A stretch of 64,000 bases of DNA, from positions 2,367,217 through 2,431,216 of the forward strand of contig SCFE01000006.1 of assembly GCA_004352715.1 (NCBI GenBank), in the 5' to 3' direction. The translations under genes were made by a program, and so were the position numbers. The stretch is from Hofstenia miamia. Taxonomy: Eukaryota; Xenacoelomorpha; Acoela. Below are positions 13,601 through 22,140 of the stretch, piece after piece; position 1 is the stretch's first letter, and every line of letters begins with the position of its first letter. The notes beneath the pieces were generated by a model that was given only the letters and a program-made list of their open reading frames with translations, had not been told where the DNA came from and searched no databases.

Positions 13601-16600
13601 TTTTTGATATCTTTTTTATATCTTTTTGTAGCCGCTCGGCTAATCTTTTTTCGTTCAGGGTTGGGTCTAGATTGTGTGCAGCTAAAGTGCAAAAACGTTG
13701 CACTTTAACTTTTTTGAAAATGATTTTTTGAAAACGACTTCAAACTTGAAAAATGTACATAAAGTAGCACAGAGCCTAAACTCTCCGATGAGGTACTTTT
13801 TTGCTAAATTTGGCACGGATTAGATTTCAGATCATGAGTGAACTGAGAGATGCCTTTAGAATTTAGAGACACAAAAAACGGGAGAAATCATTTATTAATG
13901 AATTTTATCAATAAAATATCAATCATGATTGAAAAGAACTAAACGTTTTTTGACCTTTTCCATCGAAAGACGGTTTCGACGGTTCAGTGTTAAGAATGAG
14001 GCTTTGGAAAACGCTCGCTCTGCGTTTGCAGGAGAGGGCAAAATACTGAGAACTCTGCGCGCAACTTCAGCAAGTTTCGGGAACTCTGCTTGCCGAGTTC
14101 GAAAAAAATCAAACGCTGTTTCTTGCACATCTAGACGTAAAAACTTTTCAAATTCTCCCCGAATGCAAGTATCAGACGCATCAGTTCGTGGGCGCTTTGA
14201 GTTAATCCGATTGAACGCTGCCTCCAGAGGATTGATGTTATCACACTCTTCAATGTCAAATACTTCTGTTTCTGAGGTTGCAGATTCTTCAATTGACGGC
14301 AGAGGAAACTCTTCAATAAAGTTTTTTGCTTTCACACGTTCCTCATAGCTCAACACGTCTCTTGAAGTTTTCTCCGGGTTAAGTAAGGCAGCAGCTAAAA
14401 TAATTAACGGAAATTCTTTGAACCGCCTCGGAGCGTCCATGCGAGTTGTCAGCTGCGAACAAAACACTTTCACTTGATCTCTCAGCTGTTCCATTGATAG
14501 AATTTCAAGAAAGTAATCCTTCAGTTTTCGGACTTGTGCCACAATGTTGTCTGCTCGAGGCTTCTCACTCTCAAAAAATTTCCCGAGCTTAGTTATGTGA
14601 TCCAATACGGTGAACATTTGCCTAAGCAGTGTGGCATCCAGGCCAGAGTATGTTGTAAGGTTGTTGGTTGATGATACACGATCTGTAAAAGCTTCGATTT
14701 GCCGGAGAGCCCATTCACATTGCCGATAGTGACCATACCATCTTGTAACAGAAAGCTTGGGTCCACCAAATGTTTTGCAATACACGTTGAGTTGCTTGAA
14801 AAACAGAACGTCAATGACTGAATCAAGAATAATTAAATTGATCCGATGCGCACCACAGCCGATGAACTCCCCTAAAGTGGCCATTGATGTCTGTTCAATC
14901 TCCTCTCCTCCTGTTTCAGTATCTTCCAGTTCAAATATTTCAGAGTTCGCTTCTTCATTTACTTGTGTTTGAAAAACCCTGCAGGCAGCAATCATTCCGT
15001 TGCAGTTATCGCTCTGCCACCCGATACAGTTTTTAGCTTCCATTCCAACATAGGCTAGAGACCGAATAACCTCTCGAGCTGTTGTGGTCGCTTTTATATC
15101 ATTAACTACTTTGAAGTCTACAATCTCGCATTTGTGCTTCCAGTTGGAGTTGATATTTGATGCAGATAAAACCATACATGCCTGTGATGAAACATTTGTC
15201 CAATGGTCTATTTGAATGCTAAAGAACTCCCAAGTTTTTAGCTGTTCGAGTTGTTTGTCTGCAAGTTTCGAAAGTTCTTTCTCAATAGTCCGATAATCCG
15301 GAACACTGCCAAAATTGATAAGGGCATTGAGAAAGTTCACACATTCCTCTTGTCGAAAATGTTTGCAGGTAAAAGCGTTTTGCCAAAAGTTATTGCAACT
15401 TGTTCTTTCAGAAGATCTTTCTTAGAAACACTCGACATAGAATGAGAAATACGTAGCTGTCTGTTGTCCATTCCAGATAAATTTTTGTGATAAGCAGCAA
15501 GGTGTCTAGTCCCATTTGACAAAAAGTTTCTGTTAGTAACACCTTCCAGAATTTTATCACAAATATTGCATTTATAACATGACTTTGATGCAATAAATTG
15601 AAAATGACGTTCAATTCGTTGACGCTCGAACGACTTCCGACAAGGCATTTTCTGTATGCAATGAAGTTCGAAAACCGCGGGAAAATTGCTCTAAAGTCAA
15701 AGTGCGCGTTTTTTGAAGTGTCTCAACTCTCGTGAAAATGCGCATAATTTTAAGTGCTTCGTGTAAATATGAGGGAAAACGAAATTGTTGACCGATTTGG
15801 TAGCGATTCGCGCTGTAGAAATTTGGGCGGTAACAAATAAAGTTACATAGTACGCGTATGCGAGCATATTTGATTCGGATTCGGTTTAAACCGCACTTTG
15901 TATTTCATCCGCGGTTTAAACCGCATGAGGTTTAAACCAACCACAATTAAATCACTCGCGGTTTAAACCGCGGTTTAAACCGGGTTTAAACCGATAGATA
16001 TAAATGTACATCACTGCTTCTGTTCACTGTTGCAGATTTACGTATGAATGCATTGAATAACGTAATAAATAAAGAATACGAAGGAAATGGGCTTTAATTT
16101 TTCTGCACTATCTGAAAAATGGATATCTACCAGTGTTCAAAGATTAAGTCAAATTTTAACGAACGTGGGCGAAAAAGGTTCGAGGCTTGAAAGTCGAGCA
16201 TGCACTTGTTTTGTTATCAATGACCAGACACAAATATTCATTCCCATATCTCTGATTTATTTTTCTACACTTGCACTCTCAATTTCTCACATTTGTCTCA
16301 GTGTATATCGCATTTTTGCATTAAATTATTCGCATGTTCATGTAGAATTCGTATTGCAAAACAAAGGAGGTTATGAAGAACATATTCTAAATGCTATGGA
16401 GGAATTGCAAATATGATAGTTACATGCAAAAGCATTTAAATATAGAAATCAACGTAAACTGAGCTTAAGAATGTTGATGATTTATTCAAACACCAGTAGG
16501 GACATCTTTACAGTGCTTGAACTTTATTAAGGTAAGCTTGAAATCGTGTTGCCCCATATTTTAATCTTAACTGACGCACAGCTACTTCATACACTATTCT

Positions 16601-18563
16601 TCAGCGTCTGATCGTTAGAGATTCTTTTGCATTCCTCCCAAAATGTCCCTTTTCTCGCGGAATTCTTATTTCATCTTTGAAGACTCAGTCCATGCCTCTC
16701 CTCGAGTCTTGATTGAAATTAACCCTACTTGTAACAGTGATACATACTCATTTTCCAGTTAACGCAGACAACTTAGAGCCCATTTTTTCATTTACTTTTT
16801 GTTATTTTCATTATTCAGTGCATTGCGGCACGCTTTTGGGCGAAATCTGTGGTATCAGGCGCATTTTTGTGAAGGGACCTTTAAATTTCCGCATTCCATG
16901 CATCAATGGGTTTAGATGTGTTATCTACATAAAAAGAAACAGTTAAGGTTTGTTATTCTCATAGAATTGAGAACTCTTGATTACCTGAGATATGGCGGGA
17001 GAATTTACAAATTTAAAAAATCGTATTTTCAATGAATAATAGATAAACTTTCAAATACTTCAGCCGCAGCAATACAATTTAGTACAAATTTTCAAATTAT
17101 ATTCGAATTCGAGAACGTTCACCAATACATGGGTTAATTGTTTGAAAAAGTGGAAAATGGGTGTTGTTTTAAATGGACATACGGAGTTTAATGTTAAAGT
17201 ATTTAACTTAAAAAAGGAAAACTATCATACAGAATGACCATATTAAAACACGGAAAATAATAATACATTAATGATGTTTGCAATTGAATCACCTTTGATT
17301 TGTCAGTCGAAATAAAATTCAACAGTAGACAATCGAATATTCAATTTTCTGGAACCATCATTAGTTATCTAAATAAAAGTTTTCTTTTTTCATCCATGAT
17401 TCCGTTAGTCTGTGAATGGCTCACCTGCTTCCAACTGTTGTAGCCGCAGAGCAAACCTATTGCTAGAAATTAAATTTCTACATGGAAGGTCCTTTCATTC
17501 AGAGACTTCATTCCATTGAGTATTTTTTACATATTTCACAATTCAGGTCTACTTATTTCATTTGTGGGAATCTTCATTTTTTGTTGATACTTCAAAATAA
17601 CGATTACAATATAATACTGATTACGTAATATGGATGACTATATTGATCATTGTTTTAAACCATGCATGCACCACTAGATCTATCAAAAATCTTAATAAAG
17701 TTTTGTTGTGTTTTTTATGTTAATGTTATTTTAACTTCGAAATTACTCCTACCAGCTCGAATAACCGATCATTGAATGAATGTCGTTTAACTGCAACGAG
17801 CCCGAATACCCGCTGATGTTGTTGATAAAATGTGACAGGTTTGGAAAACGCGCCTAATGTAACTACCAGGTTATGTTATTAAAGTAAACGAATAATGTCG
17901 ATGGTTGCTTCTCGGGTATATTATAAGTTTGACGTTAATTGGATCCATTATTATTCAACAATTGCAAACTGTAAAATGTTCTATTGGCAAGATTATATTT
18001 CATATTTTTCTAGGAAAAAGAAGTAGAAGATGATGTTCAGTATGTAATTGATAACACAATATCTGAAAGTTCTTCAGACGGTGAAATTGAGGATATTGAG
18101 GTACATAGTTTTCTTTTGAATTTATTTAAGTTAGAAAAGCTTTTAGGATGATTTTGATGCTTATACCAGAAACATTTTCAATAACTTCATTCAATTTTCA
18201 TACAATGCACGCCTTTTTCAATAATATAAAATTTTAAAAGTCTGCAAACGTTTTATTGGTGTTAGTGAAACATCTAAATTCTATTTGTTTTTCACTTCGT
18301 TTTTCATTAATAATAATTCGTGAAATAATTTATAGAGAAATATAACCAATATAATTTTTCGAATTATTTTCATAGTTTTAAGAGCAATGTTTATCATATT
18401 AGGCATATACTTTGTTTAGGATATCGGAACAATGTCACTAAACATTTCTAATACAACTGCCTCCAAATTGAAGAAATTGAAGTCTGCAAAAAAGCGCATT
18501 CAGTTAGAATACGAACTTGAGCACACAACTGAAAGAAAAAGACTTAAAAATAAATCGAAATAA
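3092..18563 (+). CDS. MAK16: MAK16, 60S ribosome biogenesis protein (7 exons)
   Basis: Joined exons 3092-3106, 3508-3664, 4195-4414, 11058-11112, 11154-11324, 18014-18100 and 18420-18563 give 849 nt, 282 residues and a stop, with every junction GT-AG and every phase consistent. MAK16 is a nucleolar factor of early pre-60S particles, needed for 5.8S/25-28S rRNA maturation. The N-terminal L28e-like part (about 6-118) carries the signature MQHDDVIW, the cysteines C16, C28, C38 and C43 of the metal-binding motif, [17 protein letters not shown] and [16 protein letters not shown]. The Mak16 part has KKVERREK (139-146), [18 protein letters not shown] and YGDIYNY (175-181). An acidic stretch (about 207-240) and a basic tail ending [10 protein letters not shown] follow. 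Human MAK16 is 300 residues, so this is close to full length. C21 is an extra cysteine. Introns 3 and 5 are swollen by transposons; intron 4 is only 41 bp. AATAAA occurs inside the last codons (about 18549-18554), so the 3' UTR may be very short. Confidence 0.95.
3508..3664 (+). CDS. MAK16: MAK16 exon 2
   Basis: Starts after TTTTTAG and encodes [10 protein letters not shown] through the four-cysteine motif to VREVNG. The donor at 3665 (GTAGTT) is chosen over the GTAAAC at 3658 because only it keeps the frame into exon 3 and fits the family length. One base of the last codon is carried over. Confidence 0.9.
4195..4414 (+). CDS. MAK16: MAK16 exon 3
   Basis: Acceptor TTTAG at 4190-4194. Encodes [20 protein letters not shown] through [10 protein letters not shown]; donor GTAAGG. 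It ends two bases into codon 131, which is completed by exon 4 some 6.6 kb away. Confidence 0.92.
4831..4863. repeat. (TA)n microsatellite
   Basis: About 16 uninterrupted TA units in MAK16 intron 3. Confidence 0.95.
5386..6385. other. Assembly gap, 1000 N
   Basis: Exactly 1000 N, the conventional size for a gap of unknown length. The true length of MAK16 intron 3 is therefore unknown. Confidence 0.99.
7768..9289 (-). pseudogene. piggyBac transposase (DDE_Tnp_1_7), dead
   Basis: piggyBac transposases cut and paste DNA at TTAA using three catalytic aspartates. Reading from the right: an acidic N-terminus starting [12 protein letters not shown] (9289-9098); [10 protein letters not shown] and [15 protein letters not shown] (about 8900-8760); a first-Asp region [12 protein letters not shown] in another frame (about 8640-8660); [19 protein letters not shown]; the second-Asp region, which here reads IIFNNLFCS where the family has a DN pair; and third-Asp region [16 protein letters not shown] with [12 protein letters not shown]. 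In a further frame comes the Cys-rich C-terminal finger [17 protein letters not shown] (about 7855-7800). At least four frame changes and the Asp-to-Asn change at the second catalytic site make it inactive. Confidence 0.85.
9788..10839. mobile_element. hAT MITE with ACCGGCC subterminal repeats
   Basis: The left end starts CAGAGATGGAACCGGC and the right end, inverted, CAGAGTTGGAACCGGC (15 of 16 identical). It is flanked by an 8-bp target duplication TGCAGACT (9780-9787) / TGCAGACA (10840-10847), one mismatch. CCGG/GGCCGG-rich copies cluster in the first 70 and last 100 bases and are rare in the AT-rich interior. No transposase: a non-autonomous hAT element nested in piggyBac A. Confidence 0.88.
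10656..10718. repeat. (TA)n and TATATACAATGTA direct repeat
   Basis: A TA tract is followed by two copies of TAGTATATATACAATGTAT-like sequence, inside the hAT MITE. Confidence 0.85.
11058..11112 (+). CDS. MAK16: MAK16 exon 4
   Basis: Acceptor TATTTAG, donor GTAAAT. Encodes [18 protein letters not shown], matching the conserved [14 protein letters not shown] region of the human protein. Confidence 0.92.
11113..11153 (+). other. 41-bp intron 4 of MAK16
   Basis: GTAAAT to TGTTTTAG, 41 bases. Retention would bring an in-frame TAA after nine codons and shift the frame, while removal joins KTRE to RKALIAA as in other MAK16 proteins. It contains CGACTTAAAC, a possible branch region. Confidence 0.85.
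11154..11324 (+). CDS. MAK16: MAK16 exon 5
   Basis: Encodes residues 150-206: [20 protein letters not shown], then [20 protein letters not shown], then an acidic stretch ending EVEREA. Donor GTAAGT. Confidence 0.93.
11325..13510 (+). other. MAK16 intron 5, 5' part
   Basis: About 2.2 kb of AT-rich intron with no gene or transposon end that I can support. Confidence 0.6.
13511..16016 (-). mobile_element. hAT transposon, nearly intact, in MAK16 intron 5
   Basis: Ends: CAGCGATGTACAT on the left and, inverted, CAGTGATGTACAT on the right. Copies and part copies of the palindrome GCGGTTTAAACCGC crowd both subterminal zones (for example 13548-13561 and 13582-13595; at least five between 15885 and 15995) and are likely transposase-binding sites. 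The transposase fills most of the interior on the minus strand. The 2.5-kb size is normal for an autonomous hAT. I could not find a convincing 8-bp target duplication (CCAGAGAC versus CTTCTGTT), so the exact ends or flanks may have changed. Confidence 0.87.
13919..15648 (-). pseudogene. hAT transposase, one frameshift
   Basis: Two minus-strand frames read as one protein of about 575 residues. The first (15648-15337) starts [18 protein letters not shown] and has a BED-type zinc finger: CYKCNICDK, then [14 protein letters not shown]. The second (to 13919) has the RNase-H-like core: first catalytic Asp in SIQIDHWTN, second in WQSDNCNGM, and Glu in the AERAFS motif. It ends with the hAT dimerisation region [20 protein letters not shown] followed by [17 protein letters not shown]. 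The frames change between about 15400 and 15340; reading back, the second frame continues as [18 protein letters not shown], so one indel near the GGCAAAACGC stretch, or a consensus error there, separates them. All three acidic residues are present. Proteins of this class excise and reinsert the element, making 8-bp duplications. Confidence 0.88.
16017..18013 (+). other. MAK16 intron 5, 3' part
   Basis: No supported gene. A 109-codon frame at 16087-16416 lies here without recognisable similarity. Confidence 0.55.
18014..18100 (+). CDS. MAK16: MAK16 exon 6
   Basis: Acceptor TTTTTCTAG, donor GTACAT. Encodes the acidic stretch [20 protein letters not shown] then SDGEIEDIE (residues 207-235), matching the acidic region of other MAK16 proteins in composition and position. 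Confidence 0.85.
18420..18563 (+). CDS. MAK16: MAK16 exon 7 and stop
   Basis: Acceptor TTTGTTTAG. Encodes residues 236-282, including [20 protein letters not shown], which aligns with the RKRAYVEIEYEQE-type end of MAK16, and stops at TAA 18561-18563. Confidence 0.88.
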   Translation, partial: DIGTMSLNISNTTASKLKKLKSAKKRIQLEYELEHTTERKRLKNKSK

Positions 18564-18985
18564 TCATTGTTCTATTTTAAAATGTTGCCTGTCTCTAAAC
18601 ATGAATTTTACAAGGGAAAATTGAAATTCATCAATAGCAAGAAAATGTTGCCTGATGAATAGCATTAATTTATCGATCACTGGAAGATTTTGTTTGTAAA
18701 TATTTTCAAAGTTGAAAAAATATTTTTTTTTTTAAAAAATTTGTTATCGTCAATACTTAGTTATTTCAACGTTAAATGGTATATTGATCAGCATCAGCAG
18801 TCACTCCAGCTGTACGTGAGCGCCTTCATTTACCCGCGAATGATGATACCATTAACATAATTATTTTAATTTTCTTTATTATTTTCACTGTACATATTAT
18901 TTGTTATCAATTTCATTTTTTTAAATGTTGAAAATTTTGCTAAAACTGAATAGTGTTAAGGTAAGAAGTTATTTTTATAATATTT
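18564..18985. other. Downstream of MAK16, no gene seen
   Basis: No AATAAA is seen in the 150 bases after the stop. No other feature is supported. Confidence 0.5.
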
Positions 18986-18999
18986 TAAAATATTGCTAC

Positions 19000-19450
19000 A
19001 TTATTTTTCAAAGTCGCTAACGAAATTCCGCCATACGATAATATAAAGCTCCCTGAATTCAGTAAAACTTTCAATAGACGATCTAAAAAATACGTTGTCA
19101 CTAGGTTCAGACGTAAATTCAAAGAAAACTCATTTATAAATGTAGGTAAAAGGCAATGGAATAATCTACCTATGCAAATTAAGCAAATTAAGAAACTGAA
19201 AGAATTCCGAAATAGCGTGAAAAGATCTATTCTTAAGCAAAAATTCATCTCTATAAGATCTTGGACAGGGTACAAATTCTATAATAGCAATTACACAATT
19301 AATAGAATTTAGACTTATTCTTAGGCTGTTTACCAATTTATAGGTTTGTAAATAGTACGATTTTTGTTTTTTTGACGCTATTTTGAGAAACCATCAGTTT
19401 ATATTTAATTGTTTTACCTTCTCTTAATAAAGATTGTCTTATCTTATTTA
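19000..19450 (+). pseudogene. LINE 3' end (reverse transcriptase C-terminus)
   Basis: An open frame (about 19006-19312) encodes the end of a non-LTR retrotransposon protein: LPEFSKTFNRRSKKYVVTRF, then INVGKRQWNNLPMQIKQIKK, then LKEFRNSVKRSI. The pattern 'G...WN.LP..IK....L..F...VK' is typical of the C-terminus of jockey/CR1-like reverse transcriptases. A short 3' UTR ends AATAAAGATTGTCTTATCTT, a LINE-style tail. The rest of the element is absent, as expected for 5' truncation during target-primed insertion. The frame is uninterrupted, so it may be fairly recent. Confidence 0.72.
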
Positions 19451-20640
19451 TTCATATAAATCTTTACAATTAAATTTAATATTTATCTGAATAGCATCAT
19501 TAAATTCACAAAAATGCAAATTCTCTCATTCCTACTAGAAGCGCAGTAATAGTGCATTGCCAGAAAATAATCATGATTTCATATTTTACTCCTCTGAATC
19601 TCTATTCTCTTATCACTGTATAATTTACACTATAAGAGTAAGATTGTTGTGGATATTAAATGTAAAGCAATTTTCAAAAAATTGTTTATTTCAGTTTAAG
19701 TACATTTTAAGTCTCAAAAACAATAAATTGCCATTTAAGTAGTTTATTTATAATAGTCTTTGTAATATTAATTGCAAGTGGAACATCGGATTTAAAAAAA
19801 TCGTATTTCATATTATTTTCTTGAAAAGAATAACTAATCTTTTCCTGAATGATGTTTATAAATACTGAAGTTCAAAGCATTCCAATAGCTATATATCATC
19901 AATCTTAGATTCGTTATGACAAAACTGAAGTTCGATTGTTTCAACATTACAACTGACCATTTGAAAGCAAATGCAAACATATTTCGCAGTACTAATTAGA
20001 TTTATACAAAGATGGAAATCAGATGCATTTACAATAAATCATCATAGGTTGTTCATTTTGAATATTGTTTTTTCGTTAGAATTCTTAGATGCTCCAAATT
20101 TGCACATGAATGTAGAAAAGATATCCCCTAAAACATGAAGTTACCATTACATTTGACATTTATCATCAATAAACGCAGATGAACAAATTATATTTGTCTA
20201 AAATATTTTAAGAAAAATTATGCAGCGTTCCGTAAGTTTTTCCAGACTTTATTAAGGTTTGCAAGCAAGAGCACTTTTATAAAGCCTGAACTTCCGATTT
20301 TTTTTTAAACTCAGGGCTTTTAGGAGAAAATAATTTATATATTTTCTAACTCTCGTATCCCAAAAACTATCCGACATTACTTGGATATAGTTTCCAAAAA
20401 GCATTACATATGTATTAAAATTATGAAATTAGGAATATTTCTGCTATTATAATTTTAGTTTAACTGGCCAATACTGCATTTTCGAATATACATGTAGCCC
20501 TAACTGTACTTTTTAACTTATGCAGGCATTTTGCAGTATCTCTATCTGAAAGTCGAATTCTCACAAATTTATTCAATATTTCAGTTATTGGCGATTCTAT
20601 ATAAACCTGTTAAGAAATATTGAAAGATGTGTCGTTTTTT

Positions 20641-20710
20641 AGGAGCTTAAATAAACTTATACGAACATACAGATATATTTCGACTTACAAAGTCATCGTC
20701 AGTTTTACAA
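20641..20710 (-). ncRNA. Hammerhead-ribozyme-like core of a Penelope-like tail
   Basis: On the minus strand: CTGACGA (20702-20696), a T, stem GACTT-TGT-AAGTC (20694-20682), GAAA, then TATA and TC. This is the order of the hammerhead core (CUGANGA, stem II, GAAA, short self-complementary stem III, cleavage triplet) that Penelope-like elements carry in their terminal repeats. The plus-strand tail also reads like those termini (AGCTTAAATAAAC, CGACTT, AAGTCATCGTCAG). Stem I does not pair well, so this is probably a relic. Confidence 0.5.
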
Positions 20711-20934
20711 ATTATTCCTTCTAAATTTACTAGATTTTACAATAATATAATTTTTTAAATTTTAAAAAGTGGCAGGTTTAATTTATAAATATAGTTTTCT
20801 TTGTGTTCAAACTTATTTGCAAGGATTTTCTAAATTTTTTTTTCATACCTAGTACAAAAAATCTTTCACTGAATTACAGTATATTAATTAGCGTCCAATA
20901 GAAATAGCTACGACGTATCTTCAATGAATTTGTG

Positions 20935-20995
20935 ATTCATAAAGGCTCTCGGTGGGCCGCATGAAAACCAATGGCGGAACATAGTTTGGCCACCC
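20935..20995 (-). mobile_element. Isolated hAT-like end
   Basis: Read on the minus strand it starts CAGGGTGGCCAAACTATG and soon gives GCGGCCCACCG, a sequence style common at hAT ends. No partner end or target duplication was found. Confidence 0.35.
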
Positions 20996-21739
20996 TGATC
21001 TATAATAATAATACTAATGATGTACGAAATCCGTTTTTCTACACTTTAAGCTACTTAAATTCAAGAATAATACTGACATTCAGAGAATGCTGTAACACGA
21101 CTAAAGGAAAAAAGGGTCATCCCATATAGCCTGTTCTGTAGCACAACACATTTCTGTGTTTAAGATATAAATTATAATTTAGACATATAGTGTCAAGGAT
21201 ATCAGAGTTAAGGATATGCTTATTGTAATTGACTAAATGACAAATAGTTTTGGTTTTTATAATAAAAAATGTGTTACGCTGCAGGACATTTACGGGGAAT
21301 GCCCAAAAATTTATCAAAACTGAACATAAAAGTTAATTGAAAATGTATTTCCCGAATTTATGGATATGCTACAATATTTTTAAATTTCGCACGCAGCCAA
21401 ACCCACAGAAATCTACAGTAAGGGCTATTAAAAAATTTGTAGGCGCTGCTTGCATGCCATGCTCACTTTGATTTTGAATAAAAACAATTGTGTTCTGCAG
21501 TTCAGCTTGAAGGCTAGCTCATTATTTTTAATTTAAGACACTCACTGAAATTGAAGTTCGCTTACCAGTTGAAATGGTCAATGAAGCTTGCAACGAACAA
21601 ATATTCTGTTAATAATAATAATGAATACCAAACATTGAGTAAAAAATGCATAAATCCTCAATGCCTAATTCATATAAATGTATTAACAACATTGTATAGG
21701 ATCGTAAACAATTATTAATCCTTACAATAAGATAAATTT

Positions 21740-22140
21740 TCCTAATCTCGGTAAAATGGCACACCTAAACACCCACACTCGAAATATGAAACCAATTCTT
21801 TGTTAAAAAAGAATTATGAAAAACTCAAATATTAATACCTCTATAAAACTTTGGAATGATCTACCTAGAAAATCAAAGCTACTGAACTCATTGGAGATCT
21901 TTAAAAAAGTGTGAAACGATATTTCTATAATTCTAGAAAATAAATAATTGAATTTAAATGGAGAGTTTTAAATTTTATAATCCAAATTACTCAACTAACA
22001 GACACTAATACGCCTTAGCCTAAGAGCGCAATGTTTTATTTTGTAGTGTTTTTGTTGTACATTTTTGACGCTTTCAGTGTTGCTATCAGCATGTAATATA
22101 TTGCTAACGTAACCTCTGAATAAAGATTTTTTCTTCTATG
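21740..22140 (+). pseudogene. LINE 3' end, degenerate
   Basis: Reads INTSIKLWNDLPRKSKLLNS then LEIFKK (about 21835-21910), the same reverse-transcriptase C-terminal pattern as the copy at 19.0-19.4 kb. It is then broken by a stop and ends near AATAAAGATTTTTTC (about 22120-22135). Upstream codons are interrupted by stops. It is a second, older truncated insertion. Confidence 0.6.

Noticed and set aside
13503-16024. Target duplication for the hAT element in intron 5
   Set aside because: Flanks CCAGAGAC and CTTCTGTT do not match; shifting the ends gave only partial matches.
16087-16416. 109-codon plus-strand frame in MAK16 intron 5
   Set aside because: No recognisable motif, AT-rich composition, and it sits in an intron between the hAT element and exon 6.
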